Below are positions 16,083 to 25,825 of a stretch of DNA of 64,000 nt, one piece after another. The notes below the pieces were generated by a model. The model was not told the origin of the DNA and made no database searches. It saw only the letters and a list, made by a program, of their open reading frames with translations. Made by a program: the position numbers and the translations under genes. The number at the start of each line of letters is the position of its first letter. The first letter of the stretch is position 1. Source of the stretch: GCA-2731375 sp964344935 (GTDB lineage: Bacteria > Pseudomonadota > Alphaproteobacteria > GCA-2731375); the NCBI GenBank assembly GCA_964344935.1, contig CAYFPL010000004.1, positions 186,001 to 250,000 of the forward strand. Reading direction: 5' to 3'.

Positions 16083-16886
16083 TCAGGACCGTGCCCGCCA
16101 GACCAAATACAGCCCGCCCAACAGCATGGGCAGGGACAGCCATTGGCCCATAGTGGTACCCAAGGTCAAAAGCCCGATCTGGGCGTCAGGCTGGCGCACC
16201 AGTTCCACCACCGCCCTGGACAAGGCGTAACCCGCCAGATAGATGCCGGTCAGAAAGCCGGGGCGTTGCAGCCAATCGCGGCGCCAGGACAGCCAGGCAA
16301 GAACCGCGAACAGCACCAGACCCTCCAGAATTGCCTCGTAAAGCTGGCTGGGATGGCGGGGCAAGGGGCCCGCGTGGGGAAAGACAAAGGCCCACGGCAC
16401 ATCCGTGACCCGGCCGTAAAGTTCACCATTGATGAAATTGGCGATACGGCCGAAAAACAATCCCATAGGCACGGCGCAGGAGACCAGATCGCTCAACCGC
16501 AGAACCTCGATCCCGCGCCGCCGCGCGAACCAGAGCATCGCCGCCATGACGCCCAGCAGGCCTCCGTGGAAGCTCATGCCGCCTTGCCAGACGGCCAGCG
16601 CCTGCAAAGGATTGGCGGCGTAATAGGGCAGGTTGTAAAACAAGACATAACCCAGACGGCCGCCCAGAATGACGCCGATGATGGCCCAGACAAGTAGATC
16701 GTCGATCACTTCCGATGGGCACAATTGCGCGCGTTTGGCGTTCAACAACAACATATAGCGCCAGCCCAGCAACAGACCGGCGATGTAGGCCAGCGCATAC
16801 CAGCGGATCGCGAGCGGCCCCAATTCGAACAACACCGGATCGATTTGCGGAAAGGCCAGGGCGGCGAGGGGGGGAACAGCGATCAT
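16083..16886 (-). CDS. lgt: Prolipoprotein diacylglyceryl transferase
   Basis: A 267-residue polytopic membrane enzyme that transfers diacylglycerol from phosphatidylglycerol to the lipobox cysteine of prolipoproteins. Seen are IRWYALAYIAGLLLGWRYML near the start, MSFHGGLLGVMAAM (essential His region), and the Lgt signature GLFFGRIANFINGELYGR. HPSQLYEAILEGLVLF follows, and RAVVELVRQPDAQIG comes at the penultimate helix. It is the first gene of lgt-midA-pgeF-enolase. The window also has lspA and several lipoproteins that depend on it (BamF-like 22370, SPOR 38653, and small ones at 49712 and 63849). Confidence 0.95.
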   Translation of the reverse strand: MIAVPPLAALAFPQIDPVLFELGPLAIRWYALAYIAGLLLGWRYMLLLNAKRAQLCPSEVIDDLLVWAIIGVILGGRLGYVLFYNLPYYAANPLQALAVWQGGMSFHGGLLGVMAAMLWFARRRGIEVLRLSDLVSCAVPMGLFFGRIANFINGELYGRVTDVPWAFVFPHAGPLPRHPSQLYEAILEGLVLFAVLAWLSWRRDWLQRPGFLTGIYLAGYALSRAVVELVRQPDAQIGLLTLGTTMGQWLSLPMLLGGLYLVWRARS

Positions 16887-16981
16887 GGCTCCGATATAGC
16901 CGCGGCAAGGCCTGGCCGCAAGACGCCTTGCCTCGTTGCCCCCTCGCCGTCATATTGGTGGCGCAATCAAGAGGTAACAGT

Positions 16982-17344
16982 ATGTCTTCAAACCGCCGTA
17001 TCCTGGACGATGTTTCAAAGCTTGCCACATCCGCCGCCGGATTGGTCCAGGGTGCCGGCCGCGAAGCCGAAACTCTGCTGCGTCAACGATTGGAACGGCT
17101 GCTGGACCGCATGGACCTTGTAACCCGGGAAGAGTTTGACGTGGTCAAGGAAATGGCCGCAAAGGCGCGCCTGGAAAACGATGCCTTGGCCGCCCGCGTG
17201 ACTGCCCTTGAAAAGGTGATTCAGACCGGCAATGCCAAGCCGGCCCGAAAAGCTGCTGCCGCGGGAAAATCGAAGGCCGCGGGCAAGACGACTCGCAAAA
17301 CGGCAACGGCTGCAAAAAAACCTCGAAAAACTGCCAAGAAATAG
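16982..17344 (+). CDS. ubiK: UbiK-family accessory factor (BMFP, YqiC-like)
   Basis: This 120-residue protein has the membrane-fusogenic BMFP/UbiK layout. An amphipathic N-terminal helix (RILDDVSKLATSAAGLVQGA) is followed by a coiled coil, RLDRMDLVTREEFDVVKEMA-like in composition, ending ALAARVTALEKVIQ. The last ~35 residues are a Lys/Ala-rich basic tail (KPARKAAAAGKSKAAGKTTR...). UbiK assists aerobic ubiquinone biosynthesis with UbiJ. ATG 16982 follows AGAGGTAACAGT. It is divergent from lgt across 95 bases. Confidence 0.85.
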   Translation: MSSNRRILDDVSKLATSAAGLVQGAGREAETLLRQRLERLLDRMDLVTREEFDVVKEMAAKARLENDALAARVTALEKVIQTGNAKPARKAAAAGKSKAAGKTTRKTATAAKKPRKTAKK

Positions 17345-17477
17345 CGTTTGTTTCCGAATCGTTCTGATTCGTTGGCGACTGCCATAGAACATTGTTGCGC
17401 GCACCGGACCCTTCTGCAAGATTACTTTACATGGTGTATCGGTGCTTTGACGCCACTAGATGTGGGGTTCCCAGGTT

Positions 17478-17978
17478 ATGAGAACGGCAACGGATGATTT
17501 CGTTTCGACGGCGGGTAATCCACTTGATCTGGTTGAAGATATCGTCGCCGCTAACCAATGGCCGTTCGAACGTAATTGCGACGAGGAACTTTCCGTAACC
17601 GTCGCGGGAACCTGGTGCGATTATCATTTGGGATTTTCCTTCAATCCAATGCAAGGCGGCCTGCAACTGGCCTCTGCCTATGACATGCGGGTGCCAGGCA
17701 AGCGGCAAGAGGACGTCCACAGCCTTTTGGCCATGGTCAATGAACGCATGTGGCTGGGGCACTTCGATCTTTGGATAGAAGATGGCGTTCCGATGTTCCG
17801 GCATGCGGTCTTGACCCGCGGCGGCGTCTTGCAGGCCAGCCAAATGGAAGAACTAATCGAAATTGCCATAACCGAGTGCGAGCGCTTCTATCCCGCTTTC
17901 CAATTTGTTATATGGGGCGGGAAGTCTCCGGCGGAGGCCATTGCCGCCGCCATGTTGGAGACCATGGGAGAGGCATAA
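17478..17978 (+). CDS. YbjN domain-containing protein
   Basis: A 166-residue YbjN-fold protein (a T3SS-chaperone-like fold). It has NPLDLVEDIVAANQWPFERN, DEELSVTVAGTWCDYHLGFS, LLAMVNERMWLGHFDLW and FYPAFQFVIWGGKSPAEAI. In alphaproteobacteria it is regularly found next to proC, as here (gap 3 bases), but its biochemical role is unknown. ATG 17478 is favoured because AGG lies just upstream; an in-frame ATG at 17460 is the alternative. Confidence 0.82.
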   Translation: MRTATDDFVSTAGNPLDLVEDIVAANQWPFERNCDEELSVTVAGTWCDYHLGFSFNPMQGGLQLASAYDMRVPGKRQEDVHSLLAMVNERMWLGHFDLWIEDGVPMFRHAVLTRGGVLQASQMEELIEIAITECERFYPAFQFVIWGGKSPAEAIAAAMLETMGEA

Positions 17979-17981
17979 GCC

Positions 17982-18812
17982 ATGTCTGAAATGACTGGGG
18001 TGAAGGGACCGCTGCTTCTGGTGGGCTGCGGCAAGATGGGCGGCGCCTTGCTGGGCGGCTGGCTGGATCAAGGTATATCCGCGGACCAGGTATTGGTGGT
18101 CGAGCCGGCCATCGACGCGGAGCGGAGCGGCGTGCCCGCCGGGGTATCCGTTTTGAAGGATGCCGTTGATATTCCAGGCGATTTCGGGCCCGCTGTGGTA
18201 ATTTTCGCCGTCAAGCCGCAGGTCATGGGCGAGGTGGTGCCTCATTACGCCCGCTTTGTCTCCGGCGATGCTGTATTTCTCTCCATCGCCGCCGGCACGC
18301 CGATCCGCTTTTTCGAGGAGACTTTGGGCGCTGGCGCCGCCGTGGTGCGGGTGATGCCGAATACCCCGGCGGCGGTACGCCGCGGCGTGTCCGTCCTATG
18401 TGCCAACGCGCACACACAAGGGCCCCAAAGGGAGCTTTGTGCCGGCCTGATGGCGGCGGTGGGGGACACAGCCTGGCTGGAGGACGAAGGGCTGATGGAT
18501 GCCGTAACGGCGGTCAGTGGCAGCGGCCCGGCTTATGTCTTCCATTTGATCGAATGTCTGACCCAAGCGGCCATCGAGGTGGGCCTGGCGCCGGATTTGG
18601 CGGCGCGCCTGGCCTTGCAGACGGTTTCGGGCTCAGGTGAATTGGCGCGGCTGTCCGACGACGATGCGGCACAATTGCGTGTCAATGTCACGTCCCCCGG
18701 CGGCACCACGCAGGCGGCACTGGAGGTGCTGATGGGCGAAGGCGGCCTGCAGCCGCTGATGACAGCGGCTGTGAAGGCCGCCGAACAGCGGGGCAGGGAA
18801 CTGGGCGCCTAG
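17982..18812 (+). CDS. proC: Pyrroline-5-carboxylate reductase
   Basis: A 276-residue enzyme for the last step of proline synthesis, NAD(P)H-dependent reduction of pyrroline-5-carboxylate. The Rossmann motif LLVGCGKMGGALLGGWL is at the N-terminus, followed by VIFAVKPQVM, RVMPNTPAAVRRGVSVLC, AVSGSGPAYVFHLIE and the C-terminal signature VNVTSPGGTTQAALEVL. It starts 3 bases after the YbjN gene and is probably co-transcribed with it. Confidence 0.94.
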   Translation: MSEMTGVKGPLLLVGCGKMGGALLGGWLDQGISADQVLVVEPAIDAERSGVPAGVSVLKDAVDIPGDFGPAVVIFAVKPQVMGEVVPHYARFVSGDAVFLSIAAGTPIRFFEETLGAGAAVVRVMPNTPAAVRRGVSVLCANAHTQGPQRELCAGLMAAVGDTAWLEDEGLMDAVTAVSGSGPAYVFHLIECLTQAAIEVGLAPDLAARLALQTVSGSGELARLSDDDAAQLRVNVTSPGGTTQAALEVLMGEGGLQPLMTAAVKAAEQRGRELGA

Positions 18813-19032
18813 CCAGCGGAGTGTCCTGTCCTCCCTGGACAGCCAGGCGTGCCGCTGCTACATAGCGGCCATGTTCACCAAGGCGCGCCATATCATACGA
18901 ATTATTGGCCCGGCTCCGCAGTAGGGCCGGGAACCTGACCTGACGCCTGCCAGGCCGCGCGACGATCGTGACATTGCAAAAAGGCGTATCATCGATTTTT
19001 TGAATTGAGTGTTTGCGAGGGCTAAACCCTCC

Positions 19033-21852
19033 ATGGCGGATAAAATGACCACCGACTACAAAGCCACCTTGTTCCTTCCTCAAACCGATTTTCCCATGCG
19101 AGCCGGCCTACCGAAGCAGGAGCCGACGATCCTGGAACATTGGGAACGGATCGATCTGTTCCAGTTGCAGCGTGATGCATCCGTGGGACGGGAAAAATTC
19201 ATCCTGCACGACGGCCCACCCTATGCCAACGGCAACATCCATATCGGCCATGCCCTGAACAAGATTCTCAAGGACATCATCAACCGCAGCCAGCAGATGC
19301 TCGGCAAGGACGCAAACTATGTGCCCGGTTGGGACTGCCACGGCTTGCCTATCGAATGGCAGATCGAGGAACAGTATCGAAAATCTGGCAAGGATAAGGA
19401 CGACATCCCTATCGACGAGTTCCGCAAGGAATGCCGCGCCTTTGCCGATAAATGGATCGAGGTGCAGACCGAAGAATTCAAACGCTTGGGCGTGATTGGG
19501 GACTGGAAACATCCCTACACCACCATGGCCTACGAGGCCGAAGCGCAGATCGTGGCGGAATGCCTGAAATTCCTCATGAACGGATCGCTCTACCGCGGCT
19601 CCAAGCCGGTGATGTGGTCGGTGGTGGAAAAGACCGCCCTGGCCGAGGCAGAGGTGGAGTATCACGATCATACCTCCACCACCATTCATGTGCGCTTTCC
19701 GGTGATCCGGACCCAAGACGATCGGCTGGCGGATGCCGCCATCATGATCTGGACCACGACGCCATGGACCATGCCGGGCAACCGCGCCATCTGCTACGGA
19801 CCGCGCCTGTCCTATCGCCTGATCCAGGTGGATTCTGTGGCTGAGGGCTCGCTTGCCAAGCCGGGGGAAAAACTGGTGGTCGCCGACAGCCTGCTGGAGG
19901 AGATGTGCACAGAGGCTGGGATTGAAGCCCATACGGTACTAGGCGATGTCACTCAGGATGCCTTGTCAAAGGTCGTATGTTCCCATCCCTGGCGCGGCAA
20001 GGGGTTCGATTTCGACGTTCCTCTTTTTCCTGGCGATCATGTCACCGACGATACCGGTACGGGCTTCGTTCATACGGCGCCCGGCCACGGCGCGGAGGAC
20101 TTTGAAGTCGGTATGGCACACGGGCTGGAAGTGCCCCAGACAGTGAATGGCGACGGTCTGTTTTTCGACCATGTGCCCCTGTTCGCCGGTCAGCATGTTT
20201 TCAAGGCCGACGTCAACGTGGTGGAGGAACTGAAGGCGGTGGATGCGTTGCTGTGTAGCGGCAAACTGGTGCACAGCTATCCCCATTCCTGGCGCTCCAA
20301 GGCGCCCTTGATCTTCCGCAATACACCGCAATGGTTCGTTTCCATGTCCACGACCGGCTTGCGAGAAACCGCCCTGACCGGCATCGACAATGTGCGCTGG
20401 GTGCCGCACACGGGCCGCAACCGCATCCATTCCATGATCGCCGAACGGCCAGACTGGGTGCTCTCCCGCCAGAGGGCCTGGGGCGTACCGATCACTCTGT
20501 TCGTGGACAAACGGACGGGCGAGCCGCTGCGCGACGAAGCCGTCAACGAGCGCATCATTGCGGCCGTCAAAACGGCCGGTGCCGATGCCTGGTTCAATGC
20601 CGAACCGGCTGAATTGCTGGGCAATAGCTACGATCCGGACAATTACGAAAAGATCGACGATATCCTTGATGTCTGGTTCGATTCCGGCTCGACCCATTCT
20701 TACGTTCTGGAGCAGCGGCCGGAGCTGCAATGGCCAGCGTCATTGTACCTAGAAGGCTCGGACCAGCATCGTGGCTGGTTCCATTCTTCGTTGCTGGAGG
20801 CCTGCGGCACCCGTGGCCGCCCGCCGTACGAGGCTGTCCTTACCCATGGCTTCACCTTGGACGAACAGGGCCGGAAGATGTCCAAATCCTTGGGCAACGT
20901 GACCGCACCGCAGGAAATCTGTGATCAGTATGGTGCCGATATCCTGCGCCTTTGGGTGGTCAGCTCGGACTATGCGGTTGATCAGCGCATCGGGCCCGAG
21001 ATCATCAAGGCCCAGGTCGATGCCTACCGCCGGCTGCGCAACACCCTGCGTTTCCTGCTCGGCAATCTGGCCGGCTTTGGCGATAGTGAACGCCTGGATG
21101 TGGCGGAGATGCCGGAACTGGACCAATGGGTCCTGCACCGGCTGTCGGAACTGGATGAATTGATGCGCCAGTCTTGTGACGATTTCGACTTCCACCGCTT
21201 GTATGTAGCCTTGGGCAATTTCTGCACAAACGATCTATCGGCTTTCTATCTCGATATCCGCAAGGACGCGCTCTATTGCGACGATGTGGGTTCAATCCGC
21301 CGCCGTGCCGCCCGGACGGTACTGGATCAGGTGTTTTCCTGTCTGACCGCCTGGCTGGCACCCATTCTCTGCTTCACGGCGGAAGAAGCCTGGCGCTCCC
21401 GCTTCCCCGATGATGACAGCGTGCATTTACGCCTCTACCCGGAGGTGCCGCAGTCATGGCGCAACCCAGCCTTGGCTGAGCGCTGGGCCAAGGTGCGCAC
21501 CCTGCGCCGCGTGGTGACCGGTGCCCTGGAGGTGGAACGCAAGGAGAAACGCATTGGCGCCAGCCTTCAGGGCCACCCAACTGTGTATGCGCCGGGAGAA
21601 TACCTGGAAGCGTTGGATGGTCTGGACGCGGCGGAGATTTGCATTACTTCGGCGGTTTCCCTGGTTGAAGCCGCCCCGGCGGCGGATGCCTTCAAATTGG
21701 AGGAGGTCGCCGATATCGGCGTAACGGTTGATTTGGCCCAGGGCGGCCGCTGCGGCCGTTGCTGGCAAGTCTTGCCGGAAGTCCCGGCGGGTAGTGATGA
21801 AGGCATCTGCGGGCGCTGCGAAACGGCCGTATCCGCCCATCAGGCGGCCTAG
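19033..21852 (+). CDS. ileS: Isoleucyl-tRNA synthetase
   Basis: A 939-residue class I aminoacyl-tRNA synthetase. The HIGH motif is in PPYANGNIHIGHALNKI (about residue 70). The CP1 editing domain has WTTTPWTMPGNRA and GTGFVHTAPGHGAEDF. KMSKS is at about residue 615 (GRKMSKSLGN). The C-terminal zinc finger has CGRCWQ...CGRCETAV. ATG 19033 is preferred; the GTG at 19009 is in frame but unneeded. It opens the conserved ileS-lspA-bamF-M16-M16 block. The 220-base region before it (18813-19032) contains no recognisable gene or T-box and presumably carries the promoter. Confidence 0.96.
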   Translation: MADKMTTDYKATLFLPQTDFPMRAGLPKQEPTILEHWERIDLFQLQRDASVGREKFILHDGPPYANGNIHIGHALNKILKDIINRSQQMLGKDANYVPGWDCHGLPIEWQIEEQYRKSGKDKDDIPIDEFRKECRAFADKWIEVQTEEFKRLGVIGDWKHPYTTMAYEAEAQIVAECLKFLMNGSLYRGSKPVMWSVVEKTALAEAEVEYHDHTSTTIHVRFPVIRTQDDRLADAAIMIWTTTPWTMPGNRAICYGPRLSYRLIQVDSVAEGSLAKPGEKLVVADSLLEEMCTEAGIEAHTVLGDVTQDALSKVVCSHPWRGKGFDFDVPLFPGDHVTDDTGTGFVHTAPGHGAEDFEVGMAHGLEVPQTVNGDGLFFDHVPLFAGQHVFKADVNVVEELKAVDALLCSGKLVHSYPHSWRSKAPLIFRNTPQWFVSMSTTGLRETALTGIDNVRWVPHTGRNRIHSMIAERPDWVLSRQRAWGVPITLFVDKRTGEPLRDEAVNERIIAAVKTAGADAWFNAEPAELLGNSYDPDNYEKIDDILDVWFDSGSTHSYVLEQRPELQWPASLYLEGSDQHRGWFHSSLLEACGTRGRPPYEAVLTHGFTLDEQGRKMSKSLGNVTAPQEICDQYGADILRLWVVSSDYAVDQRIGPEIIKAQVDAYRRLRNTLRFLLGNLAGFGDSERLDVAEMPELDQWVLHRLSELDELMRQSCDDFDFHRLYVALGNFCTNDLSAFYLDIRKDALYCDDVGSIRRRAARTVLDQVFSCLTAWLAPILCFTAEEAWRSRFPDDDSVHLRLYPEVPQSWRNPALAERWAKVRTLRRVVTGALEVERKEKRIGASLQGHPTVYAPGEYLEALDGLDAAEICITSAVSLVEAAPAADAFKLEEVADIGVTVDLAQGGRCGRCWQVLPEVPAGSDEGICGRCETAVSAHQAA

Positions 21853-21861
21853 GGGTAATCG

Positions 21862-22365
21862 GTGGGCGATTTACGCCTACGCGGCTTCGCCTTGGGGGCG
21901 GCCGTCCTGATTGCAGATCAAATCAGCAAGGCCTGGCTATTGGCCTGGCTGGCGGAAAGAGATGGCTGGCTACAGGTTACAAGTTTCTTCAATCTGGTCA
22001 CCGTCTGGAACCGCGGCATCAGTTTTGGCATGTTGCAATCGGGCGAAACCGGGCGCTGGCTTTTGGTGGTCTTTACTAGCCTGGTCTGCGTCGGCCTGGG
22101 CATCTGGCTATGGCGGCAAACAAGGATTTTGCCAATTCTGGCCATCGGGGCGGTGATTGGCGGCGCGATTGGAAACATCGTCGATAGGATCTGGCGCGGC
22201 GCCGTGGCCGACTTTTTCGATCTGCACCTGATGGGATACCATTGGCCGGCATTCAATGTCGCAGACAGTGCCATTTCCGTTGGCGTTGCGCTATTATTAT
22301 ACGATAGTTTCCGTCCCCAAAGGGTTTCGCCCGATGGGGAGAAAACAGAGGTGAAGGACGGCTAG
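21862..22365 (+). CDS. lspA: Lipoprotein signal peptidase II
   Basis: A 167-residue four-helix membrane aspartyl peptidase that cleaves lipoprotein signal peptides after lipidation by Lgt. The catalytic Asp pair is in DRIWRGAVADFFDLH and FNVADSAISVGVALL. ADQISKAWLL and WNRGISFGML are N-terminal family blocks. The GTG start at 21862 lies 9 bases after the ileS stop with AGGGG just upstream. The downstream lipoprotein gene begins 4 bases after its stop. Confidence 0.94.
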   Translation: MGDLRLRGFALGAAVLIADQISKAWLLAWLAERDGWLQVTSFFNLVTVWNRGISFGMLQSGETGRWLLVVFTSLVCVGLGIWLWRQTRILPILAIGAVIGGAIGNIVDRIWRGAVADFFDLHLMGYHWPAFNVADSAISVGVALLLYDSFRPQRVSPDGEKTEVKDG

Positions 22366-22369
22366 TTTG

Positions 22370-22987
22370 ATGTTTCGGTTCCATTCAAGGCTGGCAATGG
22401 CGGCGGTTCTGGCCTTGGCGCTTTCCTCTTGCGACACCCTCAAGGAGCAGGTGGGCATGACCAAGAAGTCGCCGGACGAGTTCACCGTCATCACCAAGGC
22501 ACCACTCGTGATGCCGCCGGATTTCTCACTGCGGCCGCCCAGACCGGGCGCCCGGAACCCGCGTGAAGTCCAGCCCAGGGACCAGGCGCGCGCCGCCCTG
22601 CTGGCGACAGGCAAGGAAGGACGTGCGACGGCGGAGCAGGCCCAGCAGGCAGGCCGCAAGACCCTGGAGGCCGCCGCGGGGCGCAATAGTGGCGGCAGAC
22701 CGGCAGGGGGCGAGCTGCAGTTATTGCAGAAGGCGGGTGCCGAAAATGCTGATTCGTCGATCCGGCAGATCGTAAACCGGGAAACCTCGGTATTGGCGGA
22801 AAAAGATTCCTCCTTCGCCGATCGTTTGCTGTTCTGGCAGGAGAAACAGCCCTTTGGCTCGACGGTGGATGCGGACAAGGAAGCCAAGCGTCTTCGCGAA
22901 GCGGCCGCTGCTGGCGAGTCCGCGAGCAAGGGCGATACGCCGGTCATAAAACGGCGCAAGCGTGGCTGGCTAGAGGGGATTTTCTAG
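22370..22987 (+). CDS. BamF-like DUF3035 lipoprotein
   Basis: A 205-residue secreted lipoprotein with lipobox LALSSC near residue 20. A conserved FTVITKAPLVMPPDFSLRPP block follows, diagnostic of DUF3035, proposed as the alphaproteobacterial BAM-complex subunit BamF. The rest is low-complexity Ala/Glu/Arg-rich and ends in a basic tail. Directly after lspA, it is in the standard alphaproteobacterial position. It probably lies at the inner leaflet of the outer membrane. Confidence 0.85.
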   Translation: MFRFHSRLAMAAVLALALSSCDTLKEQVGMTKKSPDEFTVITKAPLVMPPDFSLRPPRPGARNPREVQPRDQARAALLATGKEGRATAEQAQQAGRKTLEAAAGRNSGGRPAGGELQLLQKAGAENADSSIRQIVNRETSVLAEKDSSFADRLLFWQEKQPFGSTVDADKEAKRLREAAAAGESASKGDTPVIKRRKRGWLEGIF

Positions 22988-23113
22988 GCCGGAACCCGCG
23001 GCGACCTCGCGTGTTCCTCACGATAGCTTGACGGCGCACGTTGATTGAAGCCTTGCGCCACCGTAATCAGTAGTCAAATTTGGATGAGCAGCTTTTGGAG
23101 GTCATGGGGAGCC

Positions 23114-24460
23114 ATGCCGGGACGTATTCTAATCCTTGCCATCCTTGTCACAGCGGTGATGGGGATTGGCACCGCGGTGCAGGCCGCTCTGTTTCATCCC
23201 AAAACCAAGACATTGGCCAATGGCATGCAAGTGGTGGTGATCGAAGATCACCGGGCACCAGTGGTCTCGCACATGGTCTGGTACAAGGTGGGTTCGGCGG
23301 ACGAGCCACCGGGGAAATCCGGCATCGCCCATTTCCTTGAGCATTTGCTGTTCAAGGGCACGCCGAATGTGCCCTCGGGCCAGTTCTCAAAGATCGTGGC
23401 CAGGAACGGCGGCCGCGACAATGCCTTCACCTCCTACGACTTCACCGGCTATTTCCAGAATGTCGCCAAGGAGAAACTGGACCTGGTCATGGGCATGGAA
23501 GCCGACCGCATGGTCAACCTGGAACTCTCGGAGGAGGACGTGGCGACGGAACGGGCGGTGATCCTGGAGGAGCGGCGCTCCCGCACCGACAACAATCCCG
23601 CGGCCCAGATGCGCGAGGCCATGAACGCGGCACAATACATGGCGCACCCCTACGGCATTCCGGTAATCGGCTGGAAGCATGAGATGGAAGAGCTTAGCCT
23701 GGCCGATGCGCTTGCCTTTTACCGACGTTATTACGCTCCCAACAACGCCATTCTAGTGGTGGCCGGCGATGTCGAGGCGGAGGCGGTTTTTGCCATGGCG
23801 GAGAAGCATTTCGGCCCCCTGCCCAGGGCCGATACGCCGCCCCGGCGACGGCCGCAAGAGCCACCACAATTGGCGGAGCGGCGGGTGATCTTTAAGGATG
23901 CCCGGGTCAGCCAAGCAGATTGGCGACGAGGTTATCTGGCTCCAACGCGCACCGCGGGTGAGAGCCAACACGCCATACCCTTAAGTCTGTTCTCCGATCT
24001 CCTCGGCGGCGGTCCGACGTCGCGGCTTTATCGTTCATTGGTCGTGAAACAGAAACTGGCGGTGAATGCAGGCGCCCATTATAGCTCCACCGGCCTCGAT
24101 CTTGGCCGTTTCGTGCTCTACGCGACGCCGTCGCAAGGTGTAAGTCTGGAAAAGCTGGAAGAGGCCATGGACAAGGAGCTGGCGGCGGCGATGGAGGAAG
24201 GGTTCACAGCCAAGGCCCTGGAACGCTCCCGCACAGGCCTCTTGGCGGCGGCGATCTATGCCCGGGACAGTCTTTTCACTTCACCCAGAATTTTCGGCGA
24301 TGCCCTGACCTCCGGTCTCAGTGTGGAACAGGTGGAATCCTGGCCTGATGAGGTCAAGGCGGTGACCATGGAACAGGTCATGGCCGCCGGCCGGGCCGTG
24401 CTGGAGCGCCGCCGTTCAGTCACCGGCTGGTTGCTGCCTGAAGGGGAAAACGGCAAATGA
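23114..24460 (+). CDS. M16 family zinc metallopeptidase (active subunit)
   Basis: A 448-residue pitrilysin/MPP-like protease with an N-terminal signal peptide (ILILAILVTAVMGIGTAVQA) directing it to the periplasm. The inverted zinc motif HxxEH is in GIAHFLEHLLFKG, with the downstream Glu in RMVNLELSEEDVATERAVIL. LGGGPTSRLYRSLVVKQ and YYAPNNAILVVAGDVEAE are further blocks. The start is uncertain: ATG 23114 gives a clean signal peptide with GGAGG 12 bases upstream, and ATG 23084 is possible. It overlaps the second M16 gene by 4 bases, so an active/inactive heterodimer is likely. Confidence 0.9.
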   Translation: MPGRILILAILVTAVMGIGTAVQAALFHPKTKTLANGMQVVVIEDHRAPVVSHMVWYKVGSADEPPGKSGIAHFLEHLLFKGTPNVPSGQFSKIVARNGGRDNAFTSYDFTGYFQNVAKEKLDLVMGMEADRMVNLELSEEDVATERAVILEERRSRTDNNPAAQMREAMNAAQYMAHPYGIPVIGWKHEMEELSLADALAFYRRYYAPNNAILVVAGDVEAEAVFAMAEKHFGPLPRADTPPRRRPQEPPQLAERRVIFKDARVSQADWRRGYLAPTRTAGESQHAIPLSLFSDLLGGGPTSRLYRSLVVKQKLAVNAGAHYSSTGLDLGRFVLYATPSQGVSLEKLEEAMDKELAAAMEEGFTAKALERSRTGLLAAAIYARDSLFTSPRIFGDALTSGLSVEQVESWPDEVKAVTMEQVMAAGRAVLERRRSVTGWLLPEGENGK

Positions 24461-25776
24461 CCCACTATCTGCGCATTCTGGCCTTTCTTCTGGCGGTCCT
24501 AACGCCGCTTTCCGCAGCCGCGACGAAAATTCAGGAGGTGGTCAGCCCCGGCGGCATCACAGCCTGGCTGGTGCAGGAACCGACCATACCGTTAATGAGC
24601 CTCAGCTTTTCCATTGCCGGTGGCGCGGTACTCGATGCACCGTCGCCAAAAGGCACCGGCAACCTGGTTTCCAGCCTTTTGGATGAAGGCGCCGGCCCGT
24701 ATAACTCGCTGGAATTTCAGACCAAGTTGGAGGAATTGGCCGTGCGCATCGGTTTCGATGCGGATCGGGATAGTTTTTCCGGCAGTATGCGGACATTGAC
24801 CGCCAATCGGGAGGCGGCATTCGAGCTATTGCGCCTGGCCTTGAACGAACCCCGTTTCGAGGCAGAGGCGGTAGAGCGCATGCGGCGGCAAATCATCACA
24901 GGCCTGATCGAGGATCGGGAAGACCCAAATGCCATTGGCGGCCGGCTATGGTTCAGGACGGCTTTTCCCGATCATCCCTACGGGCCGTCTTCTTTGGGGG
25001 ATGTGGAAAGCGTCAAGGCCATCACCGTGGACGATCTGAAGAGTTTCATGGCCCGTGCCTTGGCCAAGGATCGCCTGACCATTGGTGTCGTCGGTGATAT
25101 TTCGGCCGGGGAACTAGGTCCGCTTCTCGACAAGACCTTTGGCGCCCTGCCTGAGAGCACCGACGTATCGCTGGTGCCAGAGGTCATGCCCGTGGGTGCG
25201 GGCGTGATTAAGGTGGTGGAGAAGGCCATTCCGCAAAGCCGGGTCATCTTTGGCGGCCCAGGCCTCAAGCGTGATGATCCCGACTGGTACGCGGCCTATG
25301 TGTTGAATTACGTCCTGGGTGGCGGCGGCTTCTCTTCGCGTCTGAACGAAGAGGTGCGGGAAAAACGCGGTCTTGCCTATTCCGTCTACAGCTATCTCTA
25401 TCCCATGAACCACGCGGCGATCCACATGGGCGGTGTCGGCACCCAGAACCAGCGTGTGGCGGAAGCCCTGCAAGTCATCAAGGAACAGATCGCCTTGGCC
25501 CGGGAGAAAGGCATCACGGCGGAGGAATTGGCCAACGCCAAGACCTTCCTGAACGGCTCCTTCCCCCTGCGCCTGACGTCTTCGGGGCGAATCGCAAGGC
25601 TATTACTGGCGATCCAAAGGGAAAACCTGGGCATAGATTACCTGGACCGCCGGGCCGAATACATCAACGCAGTGACGCTTGCGGATATCAACAGGGTCGC
25701 AAAACGGCTGCTACAGCCGGAAAAGCTGCTGATCGTCGTGGTCGGAAAACCGAACGGATTGGCCAGCAACGACTAA
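24457..25776 (+). CDS. M16 family metallopeptidase-like protein (non-catalytic partner)
   Basis: A 439-residue M16 homologue with a signal peptide (YLRILAFLLAVLTPLSAAA). In place of HxxEH it reads GTGNLVSSLLDEGAG, so the zinc site is absent. It keeps the substrate-binding Arg/Tyr block REKRGLAYSVYSYLYP and the NYVLGGGGFSSRLNEEVR loop. As in mitochondrial processing peptidase alpha, it probably positions substrate for the active subunit encoded just upstream, to which it is translationally coupled (ATGA). Confidence 0.9.
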   Translation: MTHYLRILAFLLAVLTPLSAAATKIQEVVSPGGITAWLVQEPTIPLMSLSFSIAGGAVLDAPSPKGTGNLVSSLLDEGAGPYNSLEFQTKLEELAVRIGFDADRDSFSGSMRTLTANREAAFELLRLALNEPRFEAEAVERMRRQIITGLIEDREDPNAIGGRLWFRTAFPDHPYGPSSLGDVESVKAITVDDLKSFMARALAKDRLTIGVVGDISAGELGPLLDKTFGALPESTDVSLVPEVMPVGAGVIKVVEKAIPQSRVIFGGPGLKRDDPDWYAAYVLNYVLGGGGFSSRLNEEVREKRGLAYSVYSYLYPMNHAAIHMGGVGTQNQRVAEALQVIKEQIALAREKGITAEELANAKTFLNGSFPLRLTSSGRIARLLLAIQRENLGIDYLDRRAEYINAVTLADINRVAKRLLQPEKLLIVVVGKPNGLASND

Positions 25777-25825
25777 CACCCTTTGGCCGCTTTCGGTTGC
25801 CACACCGCTCTGTTAGCTTGCGGTT

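Noticed and set aside
18813..19032. T-box or other tRNA-sensing leader before ileS
   Set aside because: No T-box core or terminator/antiterminator pair is visible, and T-boxes are rare in alphaproteobacteria.
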